Assembly: GCA_963739985.1 (NCBI GenBank)
Contig: CAVUCE010000005.1
Span: forward strand, 1 to 64,000
Direction: 5' to 3'
Length of the DNA: 64,000 nt
DNA from: CAVUCE01 sp963739985
GTDB lineage: Bacteria > Bacteroidota > Ignavibacteria > Ignavibacteriales > Ignavibacteriaceae
Shown here: one piece after another, positions 17,338 through 25,278 of the stretch
Position numbering within the stretch: the first letter of the stretch is position 1
Layout of the letters: each line of letters opens with the position of its first letter
The notes under the pieces: model-generated
The model's input: the letters and a program-made list of their open reading frames with translations, nothing else
Databases searched by the model: none
Told to the model about the DNA's origin: nothing
Program-made: the position numbers and the translations under genes

Positions 17338-17735
17338 TGCAATTTACTTTGTAATCTAAACATAATCTCCACAACGCTAGGCATAACTTCATCTAACTTA
17401 ATTTTCTTATTATTCTGTTCGTTGAGCAAGTTTGGAGAAAAAACAATTTTAAGTAAAATATTTTTACCGGTACAAAAATTAATCAAATCGGTTTTATTAA
17501 GTCTATAGGCTTCTCTAAGAAGCCTTTTAACTCTATTTCTCCAAACGGCAATACCTGATTTTTTAGAAACCGCAGCGGCAATTTTTACTCCCGGAAATGA
17601 AGAATTCTCTTCAAAAAAATAAATTGCTTTAAGTTTTTTATCTGATGAAAAAACTGTATTTCCTATAGAGTAAATAATTTCGAAGTCTTTCTTACTCTTA
17701 ATTTTCTCATGAGCAGAAAGTCCTAAGCGCTTCAA
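17334..17735 (-). CDS. rnpA: Ribonuclease P protein component
   Basis: The protein subunit that helps the RNase P RNA mature the 5' ends of tRNAs. The 133-residue protein contains the RNase P RNA-binding motif (KIAAAVSKKSGIAVWRNRVKRLLREAYR, seen in two parts around residues 50-78). The only sensible initiator is TTG at 17735: an in-frame stop lies three codons before it and no ATG lies near the start. That stop is the stop codon of rpmH, whose end is 6 bases away, so rpmH and rnpA are tightly linked. Confidence 0.95.
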   Translation of the reverse strand: MKRLGLSAHEKIKSKKDFEIIYSIGNTVFSSDKKLKAIYFFEENSSFPGVKIAAAVSKKSGIAVWRNRVKRLLREAYRLNKTDLINFCTGKNILLKIVFSPNLLNEQNNKKIKLDEVMPSVVEIMFRLQSKLQ

Positions 17736-17741
17736 TTTAAA

Positions 17742-17888
17742 TTAATACTCGTCGCTAACAGAAAGTTTTGTTCTACCTTTTGCTCTTCTTCTAGCCAATA
17801 CTTTTCTACCGTTTTTGGTTTTCATTCTTTCTCTAAAACCGTGCTTATTTTTTCTTTTACGGTTACTTGGTTGAAATGTTCTTTTCAT
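17742..17888 (-). CDS. rpmH: Large ribosomal subunit protein bL34
   Basis: A 48-residue, Arg/Lys-rich ribosomal protein, beginning MKRTFQPSNRKRKNKHGFRE, with the family core RMKTKNGRKVLARRRAKGR and the tail KLSVSDEY. The start ATG (17886-17888) is preceded on the minus strand by a GGAG-type ribosome-binding site. It is the first gene of the leftward rpmH-rnpA-yidD-yidC unit, directly at the origin. Confidence 0.97.
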   Translation of the reverse strand: MKRTFQPSNRKRKNKHGFRERMKTKNGRKVLARRRAKGRTKLSVSDEY

Positions 17889-18325
17889 TATTACTCCTAT
17901 TTATCAAAAAGACTACAAAATTACACATAGAAAGCATAATAAACAAGATACTTCTTTTTCAAATTTAAGAACTTTGAGCTTAGGGTAAAATTTTTTCTCC
18001 TTTTTTAAGAATTAATTTGCACTCATGTCTTTTACTTCCTATTTTTTCATTCCGAGAGGGAATATAAAAGCGTGTTAATATCTTGTGGATAACTTTTCAT
18101 CGTGAAAACGTTTCACAAATTGTTTTTTAACACAAGTAGGGGTTAAGAAGAGGTTTTAATTGTGGATAACTCTAATGGAATCCGCTAACTGTCTATTATA
18201 AAACGACATAAATTCATTCAATTAATGTTGGTTAAGTGTGGATAAGTTTTGAGCCTTCCTTAAAAACACGCAAAAAAGTTTAATTTTAATGATTTTATTA
18301 ACATTTTCTTTTGTGGATAACTAAA
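17889..18325. other. oriC: Chromosomal origin region (oriC, rpmH-dnaA interval)
   Basis: A 437-bp non-coding interval between the divergent rpmH and dnaA genes. It holds four copies of the consensus DnaA box TGTGGATAA, all in the same orientation. The stretch 18255-18311 is strongly A+T-rich and could be a duplex-unwinding element. An imperfect palindrome GTGAAAACGTTTCAC lies at 18102-18116, between the first two boxes. Divergent gene orientation on either side is the normal arrangement at a bidirectional origin. I could not compute GC skew to confirm. Confidence 0.85.
18084..18320 (+). promoter_or_regulatory. Four phased DnaA boxes (TGTGGATAA)
   Basis: Exact copies at 18084-18092, 18161-18169, 18237-18245 and 18312-18320. 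Start-to-start distances are 77, 76 and 75 bp. The last box ends 5 bases before the dnaA start codon, so DnaA binding there probably also represses dnaA. Confidence 0.9.
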
Positions 18326-19726
18326 ATGTTCAATGTTGAATTAATTGAAAGTTCTATAAGACCAGAACCATCAAATATTTGGACGGAATGTCTAAAAAAG
18401 ATAAAAGACAATGTTACTTTGATGACTTACAACACCTGGTTTTTACCTATAAAACCTGTTGAATTAGATAATTATACATTAAAAGTTCAATTGCCGAGTC
18501 AGTTTTTTTGGGAATGGATTGATGAACACTATAATACTTTGATAAGTAAAACTATTCACGATGTAATGGGTCCAGATGCAAAGTTGGCTTACATAATTGC
18601 CGAAGATAAAGAAGCAGAAGAAAAATATGTTGAGAAAAAAGAAACCTTACATAAAGTAAAGCCTGAAATTGTAGAAAAACCGAAACAAGAATTTGAAACA
18701 TATCTTAATCCCCGTTACACATTTACAAATTTTATAAAGGGAGAAGGAAATCAATTAGCAAGAGCTGCAGCAGGTGCAATTAGCGATAATCCTGGTGGCA
18801 CTTCTTTCAATCCGTTTTTTGTTTATGGCGGAGTTGGCCTTGGAAAAACTCATCTGATTCAAGCAATCGGTAATAAAATAATTGAACAGTTCCCTGAAAA
18901 GAAAGTTATTTATCTCTCAACAGATATTTTTACAGTAGAGTTTATTGAAGCAGTTCAATCAAACTCAGTAAATGAGTTCTCCGGATTTTATAGAAACATG
19001 GATGTTCTAATTATTGATGATATTCAGTTTTTAATTGGAAAAGAAAAAACACAGGATCTTTTCTTCCAAATTTTTAATACTCTCCATCAATCAAGAAAAC
19101 AAATTATTTTATCAAGCGATAAACCTCCAAAAGACCTTAAAGGGCTTGACGACAGGCTTATTTCAAGATTTCAATGGGGATTAACAGCTGATATTCAGCC
19201 GCCGGAACTTGAAACCAGGATAGCTATTTTAAAGAGAAAATCTGAAGATTACGGAATGTCAATTTCTACAGAAATTCTTGAATATATTGCAAGCAGCATT
19301 ACTTCTAACATAAGAGAATTAGAAGGCTGTTTAATAAAGCTGCTGGCCAATGCATCCCTTAGTTCAAAAGAAATAAACCTCGACCTCGCTAAAAAAACCG
19401 TAAAAGAAATTGCTACTGATAGAAAAGTTTATATTACAATCGAAAATATTACTAAAATGGTTTCTGATTTTTTCAAAGTTGACGAAAATAAAATAAGAGA
19501 CAAAACGAGAAAAAAAGAAATAGTTTTAGCTAGACAAGTTGCAATGTATCTTTCAAAAGAATTAACCAAATCGTCTTTAAAAACTATAGGACTGCATTTC
19601 GGTGGAAGAGACCATTCAACAGTTATACACGCATACCACACAATTGATGAGGGAAGAAAATCAGATCCGGCGTTAAAAGAAATTTTAGAAACATTAAAAA
19701 ATTCCCTGGAGATGACTTTTTCCTAA
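18326..19726 (+). CDS. dnaA: Chromosomal replication initiator protein DnaA
   Basis: The AAA+ initiator that binds DnaA boxes and opens oriC. The 466-residue protein has domain I at the N-terminus (IWTECLKKIKDNVTLMTYNTW), a variable linker (about 90-125), the AAA+ domain with Walker A GGVGLGKT (168-175) and Walker B LIIDD (about 227-231), and the C-terminal DNA-binding domain with the signature GGRDHST (426-432). A TTG at 18311 is in frame, but translating from it would read through the fourth DnaA box. The ATG at 18326 gives the normal N-terminus. It is followed by a strong terminator and is probably autoregulated through the adjacent boxes. Confidence 0.97.
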   Translation: MFNVELIESSIRPEPSNIWTECLKKIKDNVTLMTYNTWFLPIKPVELDNYTLKVQLPSQFFWEWIDEHYNTLISKTIHDVMGPDAKLAYIIAEDKEAEEKYVEKKETLHKVKPEIVEKPKQEFETYLNPRYTFTNFIKGEGNQLARAAAGAISDNPGGTSFNPFFVYGGVGLGKTHLIQAIGNKIIEQFPEKKVIYLSTDIFTVEFIEAVQSNSVNEFSGFYRNMDVLIIDDIQFLIGKEKTQDLFFQIFNTLHQSRKQIILSSDKPPKDLKGLDDRLISRFQWGLTADIQPPELETRIAILKRKSEDYGMSISTEILEYIASSITSNIRELEGCLIKLLANASLSSKEINLDLAKKTVKEIATDRKVYITIENITKMVSDFFKVDENKIRDKTRKKEIVLARQVAMYLSKELTKSSLKTIGLHFGGRDHSTVIHAYHTIDEGRKSDPALKEILETLKNSLEMTFS

Positions 19727-19748
19727 ATAAAAAAATTTTTTATTATAG

Positions 19749-19777
19749 AGCCGGGCTTATTTGGTCCGGCTTTTTTA
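19749..19777 (+). terminator. Rho-independent terminator after dnaA
   Basis: Stem AGCCGG/CCGGCT with a short loop, followed by a run of six T residues, 22 bases after the dnaA stop codon. Confidence 0.8.
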
Positions 19778-19804
19778 TTTTTAAAAATTATTTTTAGCGT
19801 TGAT

Positions 19805-20045
19805 AACTTGTTGGTAAAGGTATAACAACTTGTTGAAAAGGTAAGGGTTATATACATGGTGTTGATATGGTAAAATTTGAGCAATACTTATCCACAAAAA
19901 ACTATTCTGATTTATACTGTTTTTGTAGCAAAAAAGAAATAAAAGTGAGTTATCAACATAATCACATGCTTATTATAGTTATTAAATTAATTAATTAATT
20001 AACATTAATTATAATAATGTTGTTAACTTATGTTAATAATTTTTG
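19805..20045. other. Second origin-like segment between dnaA and dnaN
   Basis: The 417-bp interval 19727-20143 has no gene. After the terminator it holds a direct repeat AACTTGTTG(GT)AAAGGTA (19805-19822 and 19827-19843, 22 bp apart), a consensus DnaA box on the minus strand (TTATCCACA, 19888-19896) and a near-match (TTATCAACA, 19950-19958). A block made almost only of A and T follows (19979-20045, TTAATTAATTAA core). This resembles the DnaA-box-plus-unwinding-element arrangement of bipartite origins; that function is inference. Confidence 0.5.
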
Positions 20046-20143
20046 ATTTTAATACATGTTGACTCTTAAAATCTTTTAAGCTAATTTTTCTTTACAATAT
20101 GAATTTTTAAGTTCATAAAATGATTAATAAACTGAGAGATACC

Positions 20144-20542
20144 ATGAAAAAATGGTTAATAATTTTACCGGTATTTTTATTTGGTGTTCTACTTTTACAA
20201 AGCTGTAATGCAAAAGTGGAAAATAATTTTACATTTAAAAACAACGCATTAACAGCAATGTACGTAAACTTTAGGGGAAATATTATAACAGTACCTGCTG
20301 GTAAAACCATAGAAGTAAAAGAAATTCCTCAGGGAACTTATGATTATGTTTCAACTTTTGATATTCCTGCGGGAGCCACTTCTTCATCTTCCAGCGGAGA
20401 TATGACCGGGCAAGTATTAATTAACGCTAGCACAAAAATAACAATTTTATATACCAGCACTTATTCTGGTAGCGTATATACTGTTACGGCAAATAAAACA
20501 AGCAGTGATAATCAAAACCCGGATAATCCGTTAACATTGTAA
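20144..20542 (+). CDS. Small putative lipoprotein
   Basis: I do not recognise the family. From the ATG at 20144 the 132-residue product opens with a lipoprotein signal (MKKWLIILPVFLFGVLLLQSC), so Cys21 would be lipidated. The mature part is a short beta-rich domain (VENNFTFKNNALTAMYVNFRG, then TVPAGKTIEVKEIPQGTYDY) with a Ser-rich loop (ATSSSSSGDM) and a polar tail. An ATG eight codons upstream (20120) would bury the signal and is less likely. It sits alone between dnaA and dnaN, an unusual place for an envelope gene. Confidence 0.7.
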   Translation: MKKWLIILPVFLFGVLLLQSCNAKVENNFTFKNNALTAMYVNFRGNIITVPAGKTIEVKEIPQGTYDYVSTFDIPAGATSSSSSGDMTGQVLINASTKITILYTSTYSGSVYTVTANKTSSDNQNPDNPLTL

Positions 20543-20683
20543 TACATGGACTTATTTATTGGCGATAAGTTTTAATATTTCACTCTAAAAACATTCCGGA
20601 TTAATTACATTTATACCCAATAATATCATTGAGATTAGAGCGTAAATTTAGTATTTTACGATGCTTTAAAAGGAGAAATTTTA

Positions 20684-21793
20684 ATGGAATTTAAAGTTAA
20701 CAGCAAAGTACTCGAAAAACTTTTATCAAAAATAATTCCGGCAGTACCAACACGTACTCCAATGCCTATCTTAGAAAATTTTCTTTTCGATATAACAGAC
20801 GGTGCAATGACGGTTTGCGCTACTGATCTTGAAATAGCGCTTCGTTCTTCAATAAATGTATCTGCTGATGAAAATGTTAAAATGGTAATTCCGGCTCGTT
20901 TGTTATTCGATATTATTCGTTCACTTGGTGAAACACAAATTAAGTTTGAGGTTGACTCAAATTCCAAATTAAAATTAACTACAGATAACGGTGTTTATAA
21001 TCTTAGCTATTCATCGCCTGATGATTTTCCCGAAATTCCTATAGTTCCAAAGGATAAAATTATAAATATAAACGGTAACGATCTTAAAAATTCAATTGAT
21101 CAGACTTCCTTTGCTATGAGCAAAGAAGATATGCGTCCGGCAATGACTGGTACATTATTCGAATTTACTCAAGAAGGATTAAGGTTTGTTACTACCGACG
21201 GACATAGATTAGTAAAACTGCTAAATAAAAATATAAAATCGGAAACCGACGAACAGTATATTATTCCGGAAAGAGCTATTACTGTTTTGTCTAAATTGCT
21301 GACTGACAGCGATGTTAATATTTATTTAAGCAAAACAAATATTTCATTTAATATCGGGGAATTAGAATTTATTTCCAGACTTATAGGTGAAAAATATCCT
21401 GCATACAGCAGCGTAATTCCTCTGGAGAATGAAAACTCACTTAAAATTAAAACCAGCGATATCCTCTCAACCGTAAAAAGAATGATGCTGTTTTCAACTT
21501 CAAGTTCCAAGCAAGTTAAATTTTCTATATCACCTGACAAATTAGAAGTTTCAGCCGAAGATATTGATCACGGTTCTAACGCAGTTGAAAATATTTTTTG
21601 TGATTACAAAGGCGAACCTATGGATATAGGTTTTAATACAAATTATGTTCACGATATTTTAACTCATTTAGATGAAGAAGAAATAATTTTCAAACTTCAC
21701 TCTCCTACAAAAGCATGTATAATTGAGCCGTCTAAAGAAAATGAGAATGAAGATTTGATGATGCTTCTGATGCCTGTGAGATTAAATAATTAA
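20684..21793 (+). CDS. dnaN: DNA polymerase III beta subunit (sliding clamp)
   Basis: The ring-shaped processivity clamp of the replicative polymerase. The 369-residue protein has the three-domain clamp layout. Recognisable segments are NSKVLEKLLSKIIPAVPTRTPMPILENF near the N-terminus, TDLEIALRSSINVSA, and the C-terminal MLLMPVRLNN, which ends in the usual MP(M/V)R motif. The start ATG has a clear AAAAGGAG ribosome-binding site. It begins a tightly packed rightward unit, dnaN-recF-DUF721-gyrB, with a 6-base gap to recF. Confidence 0.97.
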   Translation: MEFKVNSKVLEKLLSKIIPAVPTRTPMPILENFLFDITDGAMTVCATDLEIALRSSINVSADENVKMVIPARLLFDIIRSLGETQIKFEVDSNSKLKLTTDNGVYNLSYSSPDDFPEIPIVPKDKIININGNDLKNSIDQTSFAMSKEDMRPAMTGTLFEFTQEGLRFVTTDGHRLVKLLNKNIKSETDEQYIIPERAITVLSKLLTDSDVNIYLSKTNISFNIGELEFISRLIGEKYPAYSSVIPLENENSLKIKTSDILSTVKRMMLFSTSSSKQVKFSISPDKLEVSAEDIDHGSNAVENIFCDYKGEPMDIGFNTNYVHDILTHLDEEEIIFKLHSPTKACIIEPSKENENEDLMMLLMPVRLNN

Positions 21794-21799
21794 AGTTGA

Positions 21800-22912
21800 A
21801 TGATTTTATCGGAAGTTCATTTAAAAAATTTTAGGAGCCACAAGAATACTAATATTATTTTTTCTGACTCTCTAAATTATATTGTTGGAGGAAACGGACA
21901 AGGTAAAACATCTATTCTGGAAGCTATTTACTTTTTGTGCACTACTAAAGGATATAATTCAAAGTCAGATATTGAAGTGGTAAGGTTTAACGAAAACGAA
22001 TTTGAAGTTAACGGTATATTCAAAGATTTAACCGAAAACAGCTCAAGAATTTTTTACTCTCTAAATGAGAATAAAAAATATTATTTTCAGAACAGTAAAC
22101 AGGTCTCAAGGTCTGCGGATATAATTGGTAAATTTCCTGTGGTAATTCTTACACCGGCCGATCATTCAATAACTCAAGGCTCGCCGGGAGATAGAAGAAA
22201 ATTTGTGGATTCGGTTATTTCACAAGCAAGTGAAACTTACCTGAAAAATTTATTAGACTATAACAAAACACTTCGTCAACGTTCTTCTCTTTTAACTCAA
22301 ATAAAAGAAACCAGAAGAAGAAATCTTTTTGATGAGTTGGAAGCTTGGACGGTAAAATTGGTTCAATCCGGTTCCGAAATAATTAGACAGCGGATAAAAT
22401 TTGTTAAAGAGTTTAATGAATTTATAAAGGAATCGTTTAATGTTATTATGGGTAGTTATGAAATTCCTTCTATGCAATATTATTATCTGGATGGATATGA
22501 AGGTGACGATATCCAAAATAAATTTTTAGAAACCGTTGATGCCAAAAGAGATGAAGAATTAAGAAGAGCTACTAATGTAGTAGGTCCTCATAGAGATGAT
22601 TATATATTTGAAATTAATAATCTCAATTTAAGAACTTACGGTTCGCAAGGTCAGCACAAGACATTTCAGGTGGTTTTAAGATTTGCTCAGTTTTTCTACT
22701 TAAAAGATGTAACTGGCAAAACACCTATTTTTTTATTGGATGATGTTTTTGGAGAACTTGATACAAACCGTTCAATAAAAATAAGCGAGTATCTTAGGAA
22801 TGTAGGACAAGCGTTTATTACTTTAACTGATTTTACAAATCTTGGTTTTCTTAAAAGCGGAGAAAAAGATAAAATAATAAGACTCAATCAAGGAACAATA
22901 ACTTATGCCTGA
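21800..22912 (+). CDS. recF: DNA replication and repair protein RecF
   Basis: An SMC-like ATPase that loads RecA at gaps together with RecO and RecR. The 370-residue protein has Walker A GGNGQGKTS (30-38), the ABC-type signature region near GSPGDRRKFVD, and Walker B FLLDDVFGELD near the C-terminus. It lies 6 bases after dnaN and overlaps the following DUF721 gene by 8 bases, so the three are surely co-transcribed. Confidence 0.96.
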   Translation: MILSEVHLKNFRSHKNTNIIFSDSLNYIVGGNGQGKTSILEAIYFLCTTKGYNSKSDIEVVRFNENEFEVNGIFKDLTENSSRIFYSLNENKKYYFQNSKQVSRSADIIGKFPVVILTPADHSITQGSPGDRRKFVDSVISQASETYLKNLLDYNKTLRQRSSLLTQIKETRRRNLFDELEAWTVKLVQSGSEIIRQRIKFVKEFNEFIKESFNVIMGSYEIPSMQYYYLDGYEGDDIQNKFLETVDAKRDEELRRATNVVGPHRDDYIFEINNLNLRTYGSQGQHKTFQVVLRFAQFFYLKDVTGKTPIFLLDDVFGELDTNRSIKISEYLRNVGQAFITLTDFTNLGFLKSGEKDKIIRLNQGTITYA

Positions 22913-23192
22913 TGGATTTTCTAGTCTTGGTGATATAATTAAAAACGAACCTAGTTTGGAAGGCATAAGAAAAATAATAAGTCAATCTGATGTAGTATTA
23001 GAGTTCTACAAAATTTTTCCGGATTTAGAAAAAATAGTTGTTCCGGTAAAAGTTGAAAAAAAAGTATTAACTTTTAGAGTTGAAAACCCTGCTTGGAGAA
23101 GCGAATTAAAGTTTAAAGAAAAATTTATAATAGAAAAAATTAATAAACATTTTGAACACGAAATTATAAAATATATCAGATTTGGCTCTTAA
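22905..23192 (+). CDS. DUF721 / DciA-like protein
   Basis: A 95-residue protein of the DUF721 family. The N-terminal helix (FSSLGDIIKNEPSLEGIRKI) is followed by the compact KH-like core typical of the family (KIVVPVKVEKKVLTFRVENP, then AWRSELKFKEKFIIEKIN). DUF721 includes DciA, which helps load the replicative helicase in bacteria lacking DnaC or DnaI. Its position between recF and gyrB at the origin agrees with a replication role, but helicase loading has not been shown for this short form. It overlaps recF by 8 bases. Confidence 0.85.
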   Translation: MPDGFSSLGDIIKNEPSLEGIRKIISQSDVVLEFYKIFPDLEKIVVPVKVEKKVLTFRVENPAWRSELKFKEKFIIEKINKHFEHEIIKYIRFGS

Positions 23193-23234
23193 GCTTATAT
23201 TAAGAATTTAAAATAATTAGTAACCGGAAAAAAT

Positions 23235-25208
23235 ATGTCTAACGCAAAAAATTCAACAGATTATAGTGCTAAAAATATTAATGTATTAAAGGGTCTTGAA
23301 GCAGTAAGAAAAAGACCTGCAATGTATATTGGTGATGTTGGTACCCGTGGTTTTCATCATCTAGTAAACGAAGTTGTAGATAACAGTATTGATGAAGCTT
23401 TGGCAGGATACGCTGATTTCATTGAAATTACAATTAACAGAGATGAAAGCATAACCGTGGAAGATAACGGTAGAGGAATCCCGGTAGATATTCATCCTGT
23501 TGAAAAAATTTCCGCTTTGCAAATAGTTATGACTGTTTTACATGCCGGCGGTAAATTTGATAAAGATACTTATAAAGTTTCAGGTGGTCTTCATGGCGTT
23601 GGTGTCTCTGTTGTTAACGCTCTTTCAGAGTGGTGCAAAGTTGAAGTTAAAAGAGATGGAAAAATTTATTTTCAGGAATATAAAAGAGGTGTTCCCGTTG
23701 ACCCTGTTAAAGAAATTGGAAAAACAAAAAAGAGTGAATCTGGAAACAAAACAACATTTATGCCTGACTCAGAAATATTTAAAGCTACAAAATTTAAATT
23801 TGATACACTTACTGAAAGAATGAGAGAGCTGGCGTATCTTAATAAAACCATTACAATAAAAATTACAGATTTAAGAAACGGCGGGGAAGAAGTTGAATAT
23901 CATTTTAAAGGCGGTTTAATAGAATTTGTTAAATATCTTGATGAAGCAAGACAACCACTTCATAAAACTATTTATATAGAAGGTGAAAAAGACAATACAC
24001 CTATTGAAATTGCTTTTCAATATAACGACACATACTCCGAAAATATATTTTCATACGTAAACAACATTAACACGCACGAAGGCGGAACACATTTAGTCGG
24101 ATTTAAAACAGCATTAACAAGAACCTTAAACAACTACGCAAGTAAAAACGGCCTAATCAAAGAAGGTAAAATAAATTTAACAGGCGATGATTTTAGGGAA
24201 GGATTAACAGCTGTAATTTCTGTAAAAGTTGCAGAACCTCAGTTTGAAGGACAAACCAAAACAAAATTGGGAAATAGCGAAACTAAATCCGCAGTAGAAA
24301 CAATGGTTGGTGAAAAACTTTCTGAATTTTTAGAAGAAAATCCATCAGTTGGCAAAAAAGTTATTGAAAAATGTTTAAGAGCTGCCGAAGCCAGAGAAGC
24401 TGCGAGAAAAGCCCGTGATTTAGCTAGAAGGAAAAATGCGTTAGATACTATGAATCTACCTGGAAAATTAGCTGACTGCTCGATTACGGACCCAGAACAC
24501 TGCGAAATATACATAGTTGAGGGTGACTCAGCAGGCGGATCTGCAAAACAGGGAAGAGATAGAAGATTTCAGGCAATTCTTCCTCTAAAAGGAAAAATAT
24601 TAAATGTTGAAAAAGCAAAGCTGAACAAAATTTTAGAGAATAACGAAATTAAAGCGATCATTTCAGCTGTCGGTGCCGGATTAGGAAACGATTTTGATCA
24701 TACTAAAGCGCGATACGGAAAAGTAATTTTAATGACAGATGCTGATGTGGATGGAAGTCATATTAGAACGTTGCTTTTAACATTCTTTTACAGACACATG
24801 CAGGAATTAATAAACTCAGGCAAAGTTTATATTGCTCAGCCTCCGTTATATAAAATTAAAAAAGGAAAAGATGAATTTTACGCATACGATGATTCCGAGA
24901 GAGACGATATTCTTAAAAGAATGAAATCTAACGGAAAAATAAAAGAAGAGGAATTAACCGAAGAAAACATTGAAGAAGGAAATGTAAAAGGTGTTACAAT
25001 TTCCCGTTACAAAGGTTTAGGAGAAATGAATCCAATTCAGTTGTGGGAAACAACAATGAATCCGGAAACCAGAACAGTTCTTCAAGTAACTTTGGAAAGT
25101 GCGGCAGCAGCTGATAAAATTTTCGAAACTTTAATGGGTGATGCTGTTGAACCTAGAAGAGAATTTATTGAGAAAAATGCCAAGTATGTTAGAAATCTTG
25201 ACGTGTAA
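23235..25208 (+). CDS. gyrB: DNA gyrase subunit B
   Basis: The ATPase subunit of gyrase, which introduces negative supercoils. The 657-residue protein has the GHKL ATPase with EVVDNSIDEA (ATP-binding Asn and Asp), EDNGRGIPVD and GGLHGVGVSVVNALS. The TOPRIM domain has EGDSAGGSAKQGRDRRFQAI and the Mg-binding DADVDGSHIRTL. It ends in the usual GyrB tail (YKGLGEMNPIQLWETTMNP region). At about 657 residues it is the short form without the roughly 170-residue insertion found in proteobacterial GyrB. It could formally be ParE, but the gyrA neighbour and origin context favour GyrB. Confidence 0.96.
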   Translation: MSNAKNSTDYSAKNINVLKGLEAVRKRPAMYIGDVGTRGFHHLVNEVVDNSIDEALAGYADFIEITINRDESITVEDNGRGIPVDIHPVEKISALQIVMTVLHAGGKFDKDTYKVSGGLHGVGVSVVNALSEWCKVEVKRDGKIYFQEYKRGVPVDPVKEIGKTKKSESGNKTTFMPDSEIFKATKFKFDTLTERMRELAYLNKTITIKITDLRNGGEEVEYHFKGGLIEFVKYLDEARQPLHKTIYIEGEKDNTPIEIAFQYNDTYSENIFSYVNNINTHEGGTHLVGFKTALTRTLNNYASKNGLIKEGKINLTGDDFREGLTAVISVKVAEPQFEGQTKTKLGNSETKSAVETMVGEKLSEFLEENPSVGKKVIEKCLRAAEAREAARKARDLARRKNALDTMNLPGKLADCSITDPEHCEIYIVEGDSAGGSAKQGRDRRFQAILPLKGKILNVEKAKLNKILENNEIKAIISAVGAGLGNDFDHTKARYGKVILMTDADVDGSHIRTLLLTFFYRHMQELINSGKVYIAQPPLYKIKKGKDEFYAYDDSERDDILKRMKSNGKIKEEELTEENIEEGNVKGVTISRYKGLGEMNPIQLWETTMNPETRTVLQVTLESAAAADKIFETLMGDAVEPRREFIEKNAKYVRNLDV

Positions 25209-25278
25209 AAATTAAAATATAATTCACACAAAAAATTTGAATCTTAAAAATTTATAAACAAAATAATTAAACAAATTC

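Noticed and set aside
18311..18325. TTG-initiated five-residue extension of DnaA
   Set aside because: It would translate the fourth DnaA box; the ATG at 18326 gives the family N-terminus.
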